From Pseudomonadales bacterium (GTDB taxonomy: Bacteria; Pseudomonadota; Gammaproteobacteria; Pseudomonadales; UBA7239), in NCBI GenBank assembly GCA_028280345.1, contig JANQLY010000023.1, positions 124,001 to 188,000 on the forward strand: 64,000 nucleotides of DNA, written 5' to 3'. Made by a program: the position numbers and the translations under genes. Under the pieces are notes generated by a model, which was not told where the DNA came from, did not search any database, and was given only the letters and a program-made list of their open reading frames with translations. Positions 1 to 8,743 of this stretch are shown one piece after another. Numbering within the stretch: the stretch's first letter is position 1; the number at the start of each line of letters is the position of its first letter.

Positions 1-942
1 AATTAGCGTTAGCTCACCTTCCTCTTCGGAACGGTGCACAGCAGTCACCAGATACGCATACTGATCACCAAATTTGGCTCTAACCCGAACCTCAAAATAT
101 TCAGAGGACACTGTCAGCTCATCTGCAGTCAATGTATTTTTTGGCAGCAATGAGAGAAATTCCTCTACCGACTCAAAGCCCTGGCGGTTTTCCACTTCGC
201 TAATCGCCGCAGTCGCCTGATCAAGATTGACTTGCTCGTGCAAGGATGCAAGTAGCTCTGCGCTCATGGTATTTACGTTGTAGCGGGTACGTGTCGGCAG
301 CGCAGTCAGGTATGGAAACAACTCATCGCGAATAATCTGATAGTCTTCCTGTTCAAGGTTCTTTAACAGGCGCAATTCACTTGGGTGTGTGATTGTCGTA
401 TTGGCAGCGCGGTAGGATGGCTCTTCTGCAAGGTAGTCCATTTCTTCAACACCTTTAATACTTTCCTCATCAAGCCAGTCCGACAGCTCTACGGATACGG
501 TTCTGCCTATATCGGAATCCACATCATAGGCCATCATCAGTCGCTGTAGTGCCTTGACCGAGTTACCATCTATTTTGTTGCCGCTTTCAAGAATATTATT
601 CAGGTTAAACTTGCTGTGTAAATCGGTGATATCAATTTCAATGTAACCACCTTCAACTTCAAATGCCTCGCGTTTTGCCGCCCAGCTTTCAAACTGATGG
701 TCGATTGCACTTTCGTCATCTTCCGCATCTTTTGCCAATAACTGTCGCGCCCACTCCTCGCCGGACAAGCACAGCATATAGGCCTGCTCCATTTCAAATA
801 CCGACGCCGAGCTTTGCAAATTGATATTTACACGCCGAATAATATCCGTGACAACAACAACGGCTACCGCAAACATAAACAGCACTGTCACCAAAGCGAC
901 ACCACGCTGTTTTGTCAGAATTGTTGTACGATATCTTTTCAC
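1..942 (-). CDS. gspK: Type II secretion minor pseudopilin GspK (3' end cut by the window edge)
   Basis: The frame opens with GTG at 942, directly after the gspJ stop at 943. The N-terminus is KQRGVALVTVLFMFAVAVVV, a pseudopilin leader followed by the hydrophobic helix. As is usual for GspK, the residue five after the cleavage glycine is not the Glu of other pseudopilins. A downstream stretch, ITDLHSKFNLNNIL, matches the conserved GspK segment after the alpha-domain. 314 codons are present without a stop, close to the full family length of roughly 310-330, so only a few residues should be missing. GspK caps the pseudopilus tip with GspI and GspJ. It is the ninth gene of the operon; gspL and gspM would be expected just outside the window. 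Confidence 0.9.
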   Translation of the reverse strand, partial: MKRYRTTILTKQRGVALVTVLFMFAVAVVVVTDIIRRVNINLQSSASVFEMEQAYMLCLSGEEWARQLLAKDAEDDESAIDHQFESWAAKREAFEVEGGYIEIDITDLHSKFNLNNILESGNKIDGNSVKALQRLMMAYDVDSDIGRTVSVELSDWLDEESIKGVEEMDYLAEEPSYRAANTTITHPSELRLLKNLEQEDYQIIRDELFPYLTALPTRTRYNVNTMSAELLASLHEQVNLDQATAAISEVENRQGFESVEEFLSLLPKNTLTADELTVSSEYFEVRVRAKFGDQYAYLVTAVHRSEEEGELTLI

Positions 943-1674
943 CTACTCATCAACCTCTTCGGGAATATCCCCCATCTGCACAAGACGCTCTATCGTTCCA
1001 AACTCTTCGGTTTCAACTGTCAGGCGAATAGCCACAGGCAGGGTTTTTAACGGCTGATTACCATCATCATCCAGACTTGCAGGCCAATAAGTATCCCACT
1101 CGTTTTCAGCACTGAGCAGCTCCACTTCGGCACGCGTTACGTGCTCAAACAATACATGTTTAAAGGGTTCAATATCGTAACCGCGATCAAGTACCGGCCA
1201 CACATAACGTACCAGATAGGGGCCGTTTTCTTCGGTCTCTTCTTCATTAACGCTGAAGCTTTCCTCATCCTCATCTTCACTTTCGACGAACTCTTCTTCA
1301 ACGATATAGGCGATACGTTGTAATTCTGAACGCTTGTCGAGCAAGGGGTTGCTAACACCGTGACGTGTAAACTCTATCAGATAGTCTTCACCCGCCTCCA
1401 ATGCCGGAAGCCGCTCACCATTTTCATCATAGATTTCCCGCGCAGCAAGCTGCTCCAGGTCTTTTTCAATCAACCGTAAGCTGCGCGCATAGTCGCGCAC
1501 ACCATCTACGTGATCGGCAATCACATCCTGAGCCTCTGCAAGACCACTCACAACCTGATAACAACCAAGTCCTAACAAGGCAAAAATGGAAATCGCTATC
1601 ACCACCTCTATCAAGGTAAAACCTGACTGTGATGCAGATTTTTTTAGTTGTTTTGACATGAGAGGAGACGACAT
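943..1674 (-). CDS. gspJ: Type II secretion minor pseudopilin GspJ
   Basis: 243 residues with a class III leader cut by the prepilin peptidase (GspO) at QSG/FTLIEVVIA, around residues 18-19, giving Phe1 and Glu5 of a mature pseudopilin. The rest is a beta-rich periplasmic domain with an acidic insert around residues 133-150. ATG at 1674 is chosen because a GGGGAG box lies about 8 nt upstream; a second ATG five codons in lacks a good box. It starts one base after the gspI stop, so translation is probably coupled. GspJ joins GspI and GspK in the quasihelical tip complex that primes pseudopilus assembly in the inner membrane. Confidence 0.92.
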   Translation of the reverse strand: MSSPLMSKQLKKSASQSGFTLIEVVIAISIFALLGLGCYQVVSGLAEAQDVIADHVDGVRDYARSLRLIEKDLEQLAAREIYDENGERLPALEAGEDYLIEFTRHGVSNPLLDKRSELQRIAYIVEEEFVESEDEDEESFSVNEEETEENGPYLVRYVWPVLDRGYDIEPFKHVLFEHVTRAEVELLSAENEWDTYWPASLDDDGNQPLKTLPVAIRLTVETEEFGTIERLVQMGDIPEEVDE

Positions 1675-1675
1675 A

Positions 1676-2077
1676 CTAGTACTCCCCGATAAAACGCGTC
1701 ATCGACAACACTGCATACTCGCGGCTGTCATCATCCGGCTCATAGATACTAACAACCACTCTACGCAGATTTTCATTGGGTGTTTCGTTGACCTGGGTAA
1801 CCACCTCCCATTCGCGAAAGCCCATTTCTACTACATCAGCAGTCTCACCCACTGGATAAAGTTTGCGATCAATCATCATTTCCGAAAAACGATTTTTTAC
1901 CAGCGTCAGCGCCAGGTACTTTTGCTCAATACGCTCTGCAGAGGTCATACTGCTGTTTATCTGGTTGTAAAGCATGACCGCCGTAATCGCAAAAATGACC
2001 AGAGCAATCAGCACCTCAAGCAAGGTAAAGCCCTGCTCCGCAGCAAATGCTTTTTGATAATTACTCTGATAATTCAA
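1676..2077 (-). CDS. gspI: Type II secretion minor pseudopilin GspI
   Basis: 133 residues, normal for GspI. The leader ends AEQG and the mature protein begins FTLLEVLIALVIFAI, with Glu5 and a long hydrophobic N-terminal helix, followed by a short beta domain. No ATG or GTG precedes the leader in this frame. The start is therefore TTG at 2077, seven bases after a GGGGTG box and inside the last codons of gspH (17-bp overlap), which implies translational coupling and probably modest expression. GspI nucleates the tip complex with GspJ and GspK. The weak start suits a subunit needed in few copies; that last point is inference. Confidence 0.92.
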   Translation of the reverse strand: MNYQSNYQKAFAAEQGFTLLEVLIALVIFAITAVMLYNQINSSMTSAERIEQKYLALTLVKNRFSEMMIDRKLYPVGETADVVEMGFREWEVVTQVNETPNENLRRVVVSIYEPDDDSREYAVLSMTRFIGEY

Positions 2078-2621
2078 GTGACACCCCGCGATAGTTTTTG
2101 CCTTTTATGCGGTAGCTAATATCATCAACATCTTCGTGACTAACCGTGAGTGTAAATTCACTTAATTGCCCATCGGGGAAAAACAGAATATCCGGTCGAA
2201 ACAGTGCTTCCTCACCATAGTCAGTAACCTCCTGCTCCTGCGCTTCTGCATCTTCGTACAGCACATCGGCATCCAGCCTTTCACCTTCTTCATTATCCCA
2301 GCTGAGTTCCAGCGACACACCTTCATCCAGCGTGCGAGACTTCAATACATTATTTTCAATCTCTGCCCATTCCATCGACTGATCATCAAACCGGTAGAAG
2401 GAATAACCATCTTCATCATTGAGCCCAACGGCGATTTCGCTATTACTGTATTCAGCAGTTTCATTCGCGATACGCAATAACTGAAACACACGGTTCGCTT
2501 CATTTTTTAATAAACGCTGCGGCTGGCCGCCGACAGAGATAACAGCCAACCCGACCATAATACCGATGATCGATACCACCACCATGATTTCAACCAGTGT
2601 AAAACCACGGTGCTTATTCAT
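2061..2621 (-). CDS. gspH: Type II secretion minor pseudopilin GspH
   Basis: 186 residues starting at ATG 2621 (MNKHRG/FTLVEIMVVVSI); an in-frame TTG nine bases upstream is a less likely start. The prepilin peptidase site G/FTLVE is clear, with Glu5 present. The soluble domain is unusually acidic between about residues 85 and 130. GspH links the tip complex to the major pseudopilin GspG shaft. The gene lies between gspG (18 bp away) and gspI (overlapping) in the standard gspG-H-I-J-K order. Confidence 0.92.
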   Translation of the reverse strand: MNKHRGFTLVEIMVVVSIIGIMVGLAVISVGGQPQRLLKNEANRVFQLLRIANETAEYSNSEIAVGLNDEDGYSFYRFDDQSMEWAEIENNVLKSRTLDEGVSLELSWDNEEGERLDADVLYEDAEAQEQEVTDYGEEALFRPDILFFPDGQLSEFTLTVSHEDVDDISYRIKGKNYRGVSLELSE

Positions 2622-2639
2622 CGGCGTCAAACCATTCCG

Positions 2640-3092
2640 CTACTTACTGATATCAGCAGCGTTCTCAGTGCCGCCTTCCTGACCATCTGCACCCATGGAG
2701 TACAGATCATAGGGCCCATCGACTCCGGGACTAATATAAACATAGGGGTTACCCCAGGGATCTTCCGGAAGCTTCGGCAAATAGCCGCCCTGCTTCCAGT
2801 TCTTCGGTTCGGGAGTACCTGTGGGTTTGGTAACGAGCGCCTCAAGCCCCTGATCCGTTGTCGGGTAGTTAAAGTTATCGAGCTTATAGAGATCCAGCGA
2901 CATGGAAATGGTGCGGATATCCGCCTGTGCCGCCGTGATACGCGCCGTATCGCTCTGACCGATAATATTCGGCGCAATCAGTGCAGTCAGCACACCGATA
3001 ATAATCACCACCACCATAATCTCGATTAGCGTAAAACCGCGCTGCGAATCACGCTGTAATTTCGGTGCCTTTCTCTGTCTCGCTGTATTCAT
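2640..3092 (-). CDS. gspG: Type II secretion major pseudopilin GspG
   Basis: 150 residues from ATG 3092; an upstream in-frame TTG at 3101 is weaker. The leader SQRG precedes mature FTLIEIMVVVIIIGVL. The C-terminal half has the family pattern YPTTDQGLEALV, then PEDPWGNPYVYISPG, and a C-terminal stretch with the Asp and carbonyl ligands that bind calcium in characterised GspG proteins. GspG polymerises into the pseudopilus that pushes substrates through the secretin. It is the most highly conserved pseudopilin and sits 11 bp downstream of gspF in the same transcript. Confidence 0.96.
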   Translation of the reverse strand: MNTARQRKAPKLQRDSQRGFTLIEIMVVVIIIGVLTALIAPNIIGQSDTARITAAQADIRTISMSLDLYKLDNFNYPTTDQGLEALVTKPTGTPEPKNWKQGGYLPKLPEDPWGNPYVYISPGVDGPYDLYSMGADGQEGGTENAADISK

Positions 3093-3103
3093 CGTCTTCA
3101 ACC

Positions 3104-4324
3104 TTAAATGACTAATTGATTTAACTGGAAGATTGGCAACAGAATTGCCAATACAATTGTAAAAACCATTCCACCCATAAACAGAATTATCAGAGGCGGA
3201 ATCAAACTTACCATTACACTGATAAAATTATTCAGATCAAGTTCCTGAGCTTTGGCCGTTTTATCGAGCATATTGTCCAACTCACCACTGGCTTCACCAC
3301 TCGCAATCATATGCAGCATCATCGGCGGAAAATACCCGGCCTGCTCCAGTGCATTTTTCAAACTCGCGCCCTCGCTCACACTTCTTGTAGCCGTAGATAC
3401 ACGTTGCTTGAGCCAATCGTTAGACAATACCTCACCGGCTATTTTCATCGCATCAACCAATGCCACGCCACTACTCGTAAGAATACTCAAGGTACTCGCA
3501 AAGCGAGCAGTATTGATCGTACGTATCAGCTTGCCTACCATCGGCACCTTGAGCAAACGTTTATGAACATTCATACGAATGGTCTCGTTGCGTAACAAGT
3601 ACATGAAAATCACGATAAATAGCGCAATTGCCAACACGGCATAGTGAGTATAGGCGGAAAAAAAGTCACTCACCGCAATTAATATAATCGTAATCGTCGG
3701 CAGTTGCTGGTTATTGTCAGCAAAAACCTCAACCACTCCAGGCACTACCGAAATCATCAAAAACACCACGATAGAAATGGATACCAGCAACAGAATTGCC
3801 GGGTAAACAAGCGCGGCCGTAATGCTGCGTTTCGTATCGTGTGAAGATTCCGTGTAATCAGCAAGACGGTTCATCACAAGGTCGAGGTGCCCGGAGTGCT
3901 CACCTGCCGACACAGTCGCACGGTAAAGTTTGGGAAATGCACGTGGAAAATCCGCCATACTATCCGCCAGTGTAAAACCTTCGAGCACCTTGGAGCGCAC
4001 TGCCATAAGAATACTCCGAATCTTTGGCTTTTCCGTTTGTTGCGACACTGCGGTCAGTATTTCTTCAAGCGGCAATCCTGCCTGTACCAGTGTTGCCATT
4101 TGTCGCGTAACGAGTGCGAGGTCACGCACCCCCATTGAGGGCCCGCCACCAAAACTGAAACCACCACCTTTTGCCGCAGCCTTCTGTGCTGCCATCTCCA
4201 CAGACAACGGCACCATGCCCTTGTCGCGCAGCATCTGCCGCACCTGACGCTGGCTATCCCCCTCCATGACGCCTTTTTTCTGACGTCCTCCGGTGTCGAG
4301 GGCTACAAAGTCAAACGCCGCCAC
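3104..4324 (-). CDS. gspF: Type II secretion inner-membrane platform protein GspF
   Basis: 406 residues, typical GspF length. Two homologous T2SSF domains (about residues 70-195 and 275-395) are separated by transmembrane segments near 170-195, 220-245 and 375-400. The motif VRDLALVTRQMATLVQAGLPL begins the first domain in the canonical manner. The start is GTG at 4324 with a GGAGG box eight bases upstream that overlaps the gspE stop region. GspF anchors the assembly platform and couples the GspE ATPase to pseudopilin extraction. Confidence 0.95.
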   Translation of the reverse strand: MAAFDFVALDTGGRQKKGVMEGDSQRQVRQMLRDKGMVPLSVEMAAQKAAAKGGGFSFGGGPSMGVRDLALVTRQMATLVQAGLPLEEILTAVSQQTEKPKIRSILMAVRSKVLEGFTLADSMADFPRAFPKLYRATVSAGEHSGHLDLVMNRLADYTESSHDTKRSITAALVYPAILLLVSISIVVFLMISVVPGVVEVFADNNQQLPTITIILIAVSDFFSAYTHYAVLAIALFIVIFMYLLRNETIRMNVHKRLLKVPMVGKLIRTINTARFASTLSILTSSGVALVDAMKIAGEVLSNDWLKQRVSTATRSVSEGASLKNALEQAGYFPPMMLHMIASGEASGELDNMLDKTAKAQELDLNNFISVMVSLIPPLIILFMGGMVFTIVLAILLPIFQLNQLVI

Positions 4325-4327
4325 GCC

Positions 4328-5902
4328 CTAGTCCTCCTGGGTGACGCGCAATACTTCTTCAACCGAAGTAATACCCTGCAAAATACGCATGCGACCATCA
4401 TCACGAATACCCGGGCCCATGCTTCTTGCATAGTGATTGAGTTCCGCCTCCGAAGCACGGTTGTGAATCAACTCACGCATCTTCTCATCAATACCAACCA
4501 CTTCGTAAATACCGGTACGACCAACATAGCCCTGGTAGTTACACTTTTCACAACCTTTGGGTTGATAGATTTTTTTGCCATCACCCGCTTCCAGTTGCAA
4601 AAACTCGCGTTCAAATTCATCTGGCTCATGCTCTTCCTTACAGTCATCACACAGCACGCGCACAAGACGCTGGGCAATCAAGCCAATAACACTGGAAGAC
4701 AGCAAGAACGGCTCAACTCCCATATCAATAAGGCGAGTTACCGAGCCAATGGCTGTATTGGTGTGCAGCGTGGACAACACAAGGTGCCCGGTCAAGCTTG
4801 CCTGCACAGCAATCTCCACCGTTTCCAGATCGCGAATCTCACCGACCATTACCACATCCGGATCCTGACGCAACATGGCGCGCAAGCCACGGGCAAATGT
4901 CATATCGGCTTTGGTGTTAACCTGGGTCTGACCAATACCTTCGAGGTTGTATTCAATCGGGTCTTCCACCGTAAGAATATTCTTGCTCGCGTTATTAATG
5001 CTCGTAAGACCGGCATAAAGTGTTGTGGTTTTACCGGAGCCGGTTGGCCCGGTTACAAGAATGATGCCGTGGGGTTTATGCAGCAATTCGGATACCAGCT
5101 CGTGGTCACGGGACTGCATACCGAGCGCCTTGAGTTCGAGACGACCGGCCTTTTTGTCGAGCAGACGCATAACCACCCGCTCGCCATTGCTTGACGGCAT
5201 GGTAGAAACACGAATATCAACTTCACGCCCCGCCACTTTTAGAGAAATACGACCATCTTGTGGAATACGCTTCTCTGCAATATCCAGCTTCGCCATAACC
5301 TTGATACGCGACACAAGCAGCGGCGCCAGTGCACGTTTCGGTTCAACGATTTCACGCAGTACACCATCGGTGCGAAAGCGTACAACAAGGCGTTTCTCAA
5401 AGGTCTCAATATGGATATCAGAAGCGTTAAGCTTGACCGCTTCGGTTAGCAAGGCATTAATCAAACGAATGATTGGTGCGTCGTCTTCCTGCTCAAGCAG
5501 GTCTTCTGTTTCCGGCACAGAATCGGCAAGACTGGCAAGATCCAGATCATCACCCAGCCCTTCCACCATTTGCATGGTTTCGTCAGAGTTACCTTCGTAG
5601 GCACTGGCCAGTGCCGCATCAAACTCCTCTGCGTCAACCCGCTGAACTTCGATCGGATTCTGCACAAAACGACGCACTTCTGAAAGAATATTCGGGGTAA
5701 CACCGTTTTTATATTTTACCTGTAACGGCAAGCTGTCACCGGCCACAACCAGCACACCAAAGCGCTTTGCAAAACTGAAGGGCAGACGTTTGACGGACAA
5801 ATCAACCATCTCCACCTCATCAACTCCCGACTCTGCACCTGTCTCAACAGGCTGCAGCTGCGGTTCGTCTGTTACTTGCTCTGGCTGAACACTCTCTTCC
5901 AT
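4328..5902 (-). CDS. gspE: Type II secretion assembly ATPase GspE
   Basis: 524 residues from ATG 5902; a longer reading from TTG 5953 would overlap gspD and lacks support. Order: N-terminal GspE-N domain that docks on GspL, then a PilT/VirB11-like ATPase. Walker A is GPTGSGKTT (about residues 285-293), followed by the Asp box LTVEDPIEY, Walker B VMVGEIRD and the His box LSTLHTN. A zinc tetracysteine module follows (CDDCKEE ... GCEKC). Cytosolic hexamer that powers pseudopilus growth. The acidic N-terminal 35 residues are variable. It lies between gspD and gspF. Confidence 0.96.
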   Translation of the reverse strand: MEESVQPEQVTDEPQLQPVETGAESGVDEVEMVDLSVKRLPFSFAKRFGVLVVAGDSLPLQVKYKNGVTPNILSEVRRFVQNPIEVQRVDAEEFDAALASAYEGNSDETMQMVEGLGDDLDLASLADSVPETEDLLEQEDDAPIIRLINALLTEAVKLNASDIHIETFEKRLVVRFRTDGVLREIVEPKRALAPLLVSRIKVMAKLDIAEKRIPQDGRISLKVAGREVDIRVSTMPSSNGERVVMRLLDKKAGRLELKALGMQSRDHELVSELLHKPHGIILVTGPTGSGKTTTLYAGLTSINNASKNILTVEDPIEYNLEGIGQTQVNTKADMTFARGLRAMLRQDPDVVMVGEIRDLETVEIAVQASLTGHLVLSTLHTNTAIGSVTRLIDMGVEPFLLSSSVIGLIAQRLVRVLCDDCKEEHEPDEFEREFLQLEAGDGKKIYQPKGCEKCNYQGYVGRTGIYEVVGIDEKMRELIHNRASEAELNHYARSMGPGIRDDGRMRILQGITSVEEVLRVTQED

Positions 5903-5918
5903 CGTACCTATCTCCGGC

Positions 5919-7913
5919 TTATTCGCCAGATGTCTCCGCTGCCTCGCCTTCAATGCCCGCTTCTTCCCCGGCTTGCACTGGCGTCACGACATTGATATTA
6001 CTTTCAAATTCGTCAATCAACGGCTTTGCTTCCTTCTCAATCGTAAAGAAGTTATTGCGTTCATTATAGATTTGCTCAAGTTCGCGCATGGAGTTGTAAC
6101 GCTCTTCTGTGACACGGCGATTGTCTTCATCGGAATAAAGAATACGCGGCTGGATAAATACCATAAGGTTTTTCTTGGTCAGCTGTTTTGATGTACCTTT
6201 AAATAGCCAGCCAAGCCCGGGAATATCACCGAGGAAAGGCACCTTGGTTTCGGTATCAAGTAATTCGTCGCGTACCAAACCACCGAGCACGAGAATTTCG
6301 TTATTTCTTACCAGTGCCGTCGTTTTAATTTCGCGCTTGTTAGTAATCAGGTCGGAAGCTCCAGCCACCGATGTCGTGTTAATACTCTCAACTTTCTGCT
6401 CGATTTCCAGCGTGAGCATATTGTTCGGGTTAATCTGGGGTTTAACCTTTAACTGAATACCAATATCTTCACGCTCGATACTGACAAAATCGTTAGTGCT
6501 GTCACGCTCGGTAATACCGGTTTTAAACGGCACGTTCTCACCGACGAGAATCTCTGCCTCTTCATTATCAAGCGCCATTATTGTCGGCTTGGACAATACA
6601 TTCGCACCATCAGTTGCCTCAACAGCATTAATCAAACCACGCAAATCACCATTGGAAAAGTAACCGAGCAACAAGCCTGGTGTCGCATTATCCCCTACCG
6701 CTGGCAAGTTACTCGAATCGTCAGCTGTTACCCCGAAAATACCCGCACCACCGACACCATCAGCCGTATCAGAAGTCTGCCAGAAAACACCAAAGTCACG
6801 CGCAACACCATCATTCACCTCCAGCAACAATGCCTCCACAAGCACCTGCTCACGGCGAATATCGAGTTTCTCAACCACACTTTTAATGGTGTTCATAATC
6901 GAAGGCGGCGCCGTGACTACCAGTGCATTATTACCTTCGTGAGCAAGAATGCTGATTTCGCTTTGCACGATCTGTTGGTCCTTACCGGTCTCAACCACCG
7001 TGCCACTGACACTTTCCAGCATTGTCGCCATTTCCTTGGCATCGGCATAATCGAGGTAGATAACGTGGGTATTACCCTCACCGGCTACGGGCTGATCAAG
7101 TCGCTCAATCAGTTTTCTCATTTGCGTGCGCACCACCGGATCACCACTCATAAGAATACTGTTGGAACGCTCATCCGCTGCAAAGTGCAAAGCCTGGGAC
7201 TGCGGTGCGCCTTCACCGCCGACAATCTTCGGCACAAGTGATGAAATCAGGTCGATAATTTCTTTTGCGCTCGCATGTTTCAATGCAATCACTTCAATAT
7301 CAATTGTGCCCGCCGTATCAATCTGCTCAACGAGCTTAAGAATCTGTTCAATGTTTTTCACCCGTGCCGCCACAATCAGAATATTGGTATTCGCATGGGG
7401 CATGATATGGGCAGTATTTGGAATCAGCGGCTTGATGATATTACTCAGTTGTGGCGCAGCAACGTTATTTACCTTGACGATGTGAATCACCAGATCGTCT
7501 TCCGCTGCACCTTCTGCATCCTCAAGCAACGGTACCGCATTGGTTTTCGCTACCTGGGAAGGAAATATTTTCAGCGCACCTTCAGTTTCCACCACTGCAA
7601 AGCCATTAACCTGTAATACCGACAGAAACGCCTCATAGGCTTCCTGTTTTGTCATCGGCTCACCGGCAATCACTGTGATCTTCTTGCTCTTGGCATTCTC
7701 ATGCACGATGATATTTTTGTCGGTAAGGTCTGCAGCCCAGCGAATCACCTGGATCAGCGGGGCATTATCAAACGAAACCGTAATCTTTTCTTGCTGGGCG
7801 GCCGCACCGGAGCCCAGGCACAACAGGGCGATAACCAGGCCACAACGCAACCCCCACTGCCAGGCACCTTTTATTTTTTGTTTGATGTTCATTGCTTCAC
7901 TCATAAATACCAT
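5919..7913 (-). CDS. gspD: Type II secretion outer-membrane secretin GspD
   Basis: 664 residues. A signal peptide has its hydrophobic core around residues 24-40, ending near GAAAQQEK; in-frame ATGs at 7904 and 7892 are alternative starts. The N0 domain begins ITVSFDNAPLIQVIRWAA, followed by N1-N3 repeats (ANTNILIVAA, RSNSILMSGD, NALVVTAPP). The secretin core holds VPFKTGI, LTLEIEQKVESI and the signature LGGLVRDEL. A C-terminal extension after residue 610 is acidic and could act as an S domain for a pilotin; that is inferred. It forms the outer-membrane pore. Confidence 0.95.
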   Translation of the reverse strand: MVFMSEAMNIKQKIKGAWQWGLRCGLVIALLCLGSGAAAQQEKITVSFDNAPLIQVIRWAADLTDKNIIVHENAKSKKITVIAGEPMTKQEAYEAFLSVLQVNGFAVVETEGALKIFPSQVAKTNAVPLLEDAEGAAEDDLVIHIVKVNNVAAPQLSNIIKPLIPNTAHIMPHANTNILIVAARVKNIEQILKLVEQIDTAGTIDIEVIALKHASAKEIIDLISSLVPKIVGGEGAPQSQALHFAADERSNSILMSGDPVVRTQMRKLIERLDQPVAGEGNTHVIYLDYADAKEMATMLESVSGTVVETGKDQQIVQSEISILAHEGNNALVVTAPPSIMNTIKSVVEKLDIRREQVLVEALLLEVNDGVARDFGVFWQTSDTADGVGGAGIFGVTADDSSNLPAVGDNATPGLLLGYFSNGDLRGLINAVEATDGANVLSKPTIMALDNEEAEILVGENVPFKTGITERDSTNDFVSIEREDIGIQLKVKPQINPNNMLTLEIEQKVESINTTSVAGASDLITNKREIKTTALVRNNEILVLGGLVRDELLDTETKVPFLGDIPGLGWLFKGTSKQLTKKNLMVFIQPRILYSDEDNRRVTEERYNSMRELEQIYNERNNFFTIEKEAKPLIDEFESNINVVTPVQAGEEAGIEGEAAETSGE

Positions 7914-7945
7914 CTGTATCCTGCCTTTTAATCCTGCAGCGAGTA

Positions 7946-8563
7946 CTACTCACTACCCTTGTTTGCCGCCGCTCTTTTCAGCCGGTCTTTAAGACTCGTA
8001 AGCTTTTTGTTATTACGCTGCTGATTATTTTCCGCATTCTCTTCTCCAGCTGCATTGCGTGCCGGGCTACGCGACTGCGACGACGCGTCGGTAGGCGCAG
8101 CATCGGGGTAACGCAATGTCTCAAGCCGCTCACCGCGCTTCAGCACCACCGAATCATCTCGCACAGCATGCAATACGACACCACCCTGCAATTTATCATT
8201 GACGTAGAAGCGTTCTATTTTGTTACCGTCCTTGATTAACGCGCTATCCACACCATCGTCACTGTTATTGATTGTACCGAGCAAGGTCAGTTTCAATTTG
8301 GTCTCGGGCAAGGTATCCGGCACTTCCACTTTTTCAACCACCGGTGCCGCCTCGGGGTTACCGAGTAAATTCCACCTTGCCATCTGTGACATTGAGCTTG
8401 GCGCCTTGCGTTGTGTGTTGCCCGTTGTACCCACAGTCCAGTCGCTCCCGGCAAGCAACTCTGCGGCTGGCACCGTGCGCAACTGATTGAGCTCATACGC
8501 CTGGTAACCCATCCCGACGAACATGAGGCCCAACAGGGCAATCGCTACAATTTTTGGCTCCAT
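7946..8563 (-). CDS. gspC: Type II secretion inner-membrane protein GspC (short form without PDZ domain)
   Basis: 205 residues. A single N-terminal transmembrane helix (about residues 5-22) is followed by a linker and the homology region (about residues 90-155: LKLTLLGTINN ... DSALIKDG ... ERLETLRYP) that contacts the GspD N0 domain. The remaining 45 residues are Arg/Asn/Glu-rich and low complexity. There is no C-terminal PDZ domain, whereas the best-known GspC proteins are about 270-300 residues long with a PDZ or coiled-coil end. First gene of the operon, 32 bp ahead of gspD. Confidence 0.9.
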   Translation of the reverse strand: MEPKIVAIALLGLMFVGMGYQAYELNQLRTVPAAELLAGSDWTVGTTGNTQRKAPSSMSQMARWNLLGNPEAAPVVEKVEVPDTLPETKLKLTLLGTINNSDDGVDSALIKDGNKIERFYVNDKLQGGVVLHAVRDDSVVLKRGERLETLRYPDAAPTDASSQSRSPARNAAGEENAENNQQRNNKKLTSLKDRLKRAAANKGSE

Positions 8564-8627
8564 GATTTCGACTGATATCTCTTCGTCTGTAGTAAATTCC
8601 GCTTATTCAAAAAGCTCGCAATAACTT

Positions 8628-8664
8628 TTAACCTTAACTTTAACCTTAATCTTAAGTCTTAACC
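8628..8664. repeat. Degenerate TTAACC-type hexamer array in the gsp leader
   Basis: Five in-phase hexamers of the form TTAANN (TTAACC, TTAACT, TTAACC, TTAATC, TTAAGT) are followed, one base out of phase, by a sixth TTAACC. The array lies in the untranslated leader of the gsp operon, about 65-100 bases ahead of gspC and downstream of the proposed -10 element. Function unknown; slippage or a binding site are possibilities. Confidence 0.75.
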
Positions 8665-8697
8665 GCATCTTATTGATTCTATTAAGAATAAATGCGC

Positions 8698-8726
8698 ATT
8701 ATATGCTGTTTTTCTGGCCTGTTTCA
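8698..8726 (-). promoter_or_regulatory. Candidate sigma-70 promoter of the gsp operon
   Basis: On the minus strand a perfect TATAAT (8698-8703) lies 17 bases after TGAAAC (8721-8726), a weak -35. It is the only near-consensus -10 seen in the 180-bp gap between tatD and gspC, which is about 135 bases from the gspC start. The long leader carries the hexamer array. Confidence 0.4.
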
Positions 8727-8743
8727 TTACTTTTCTCGTCATT

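Noticed and set aside
4433-5194. Plus-strand frame opposite gspE
   Set aside because: Shadow of the highly conserved gspE coding frame; no motif or ribosome site.
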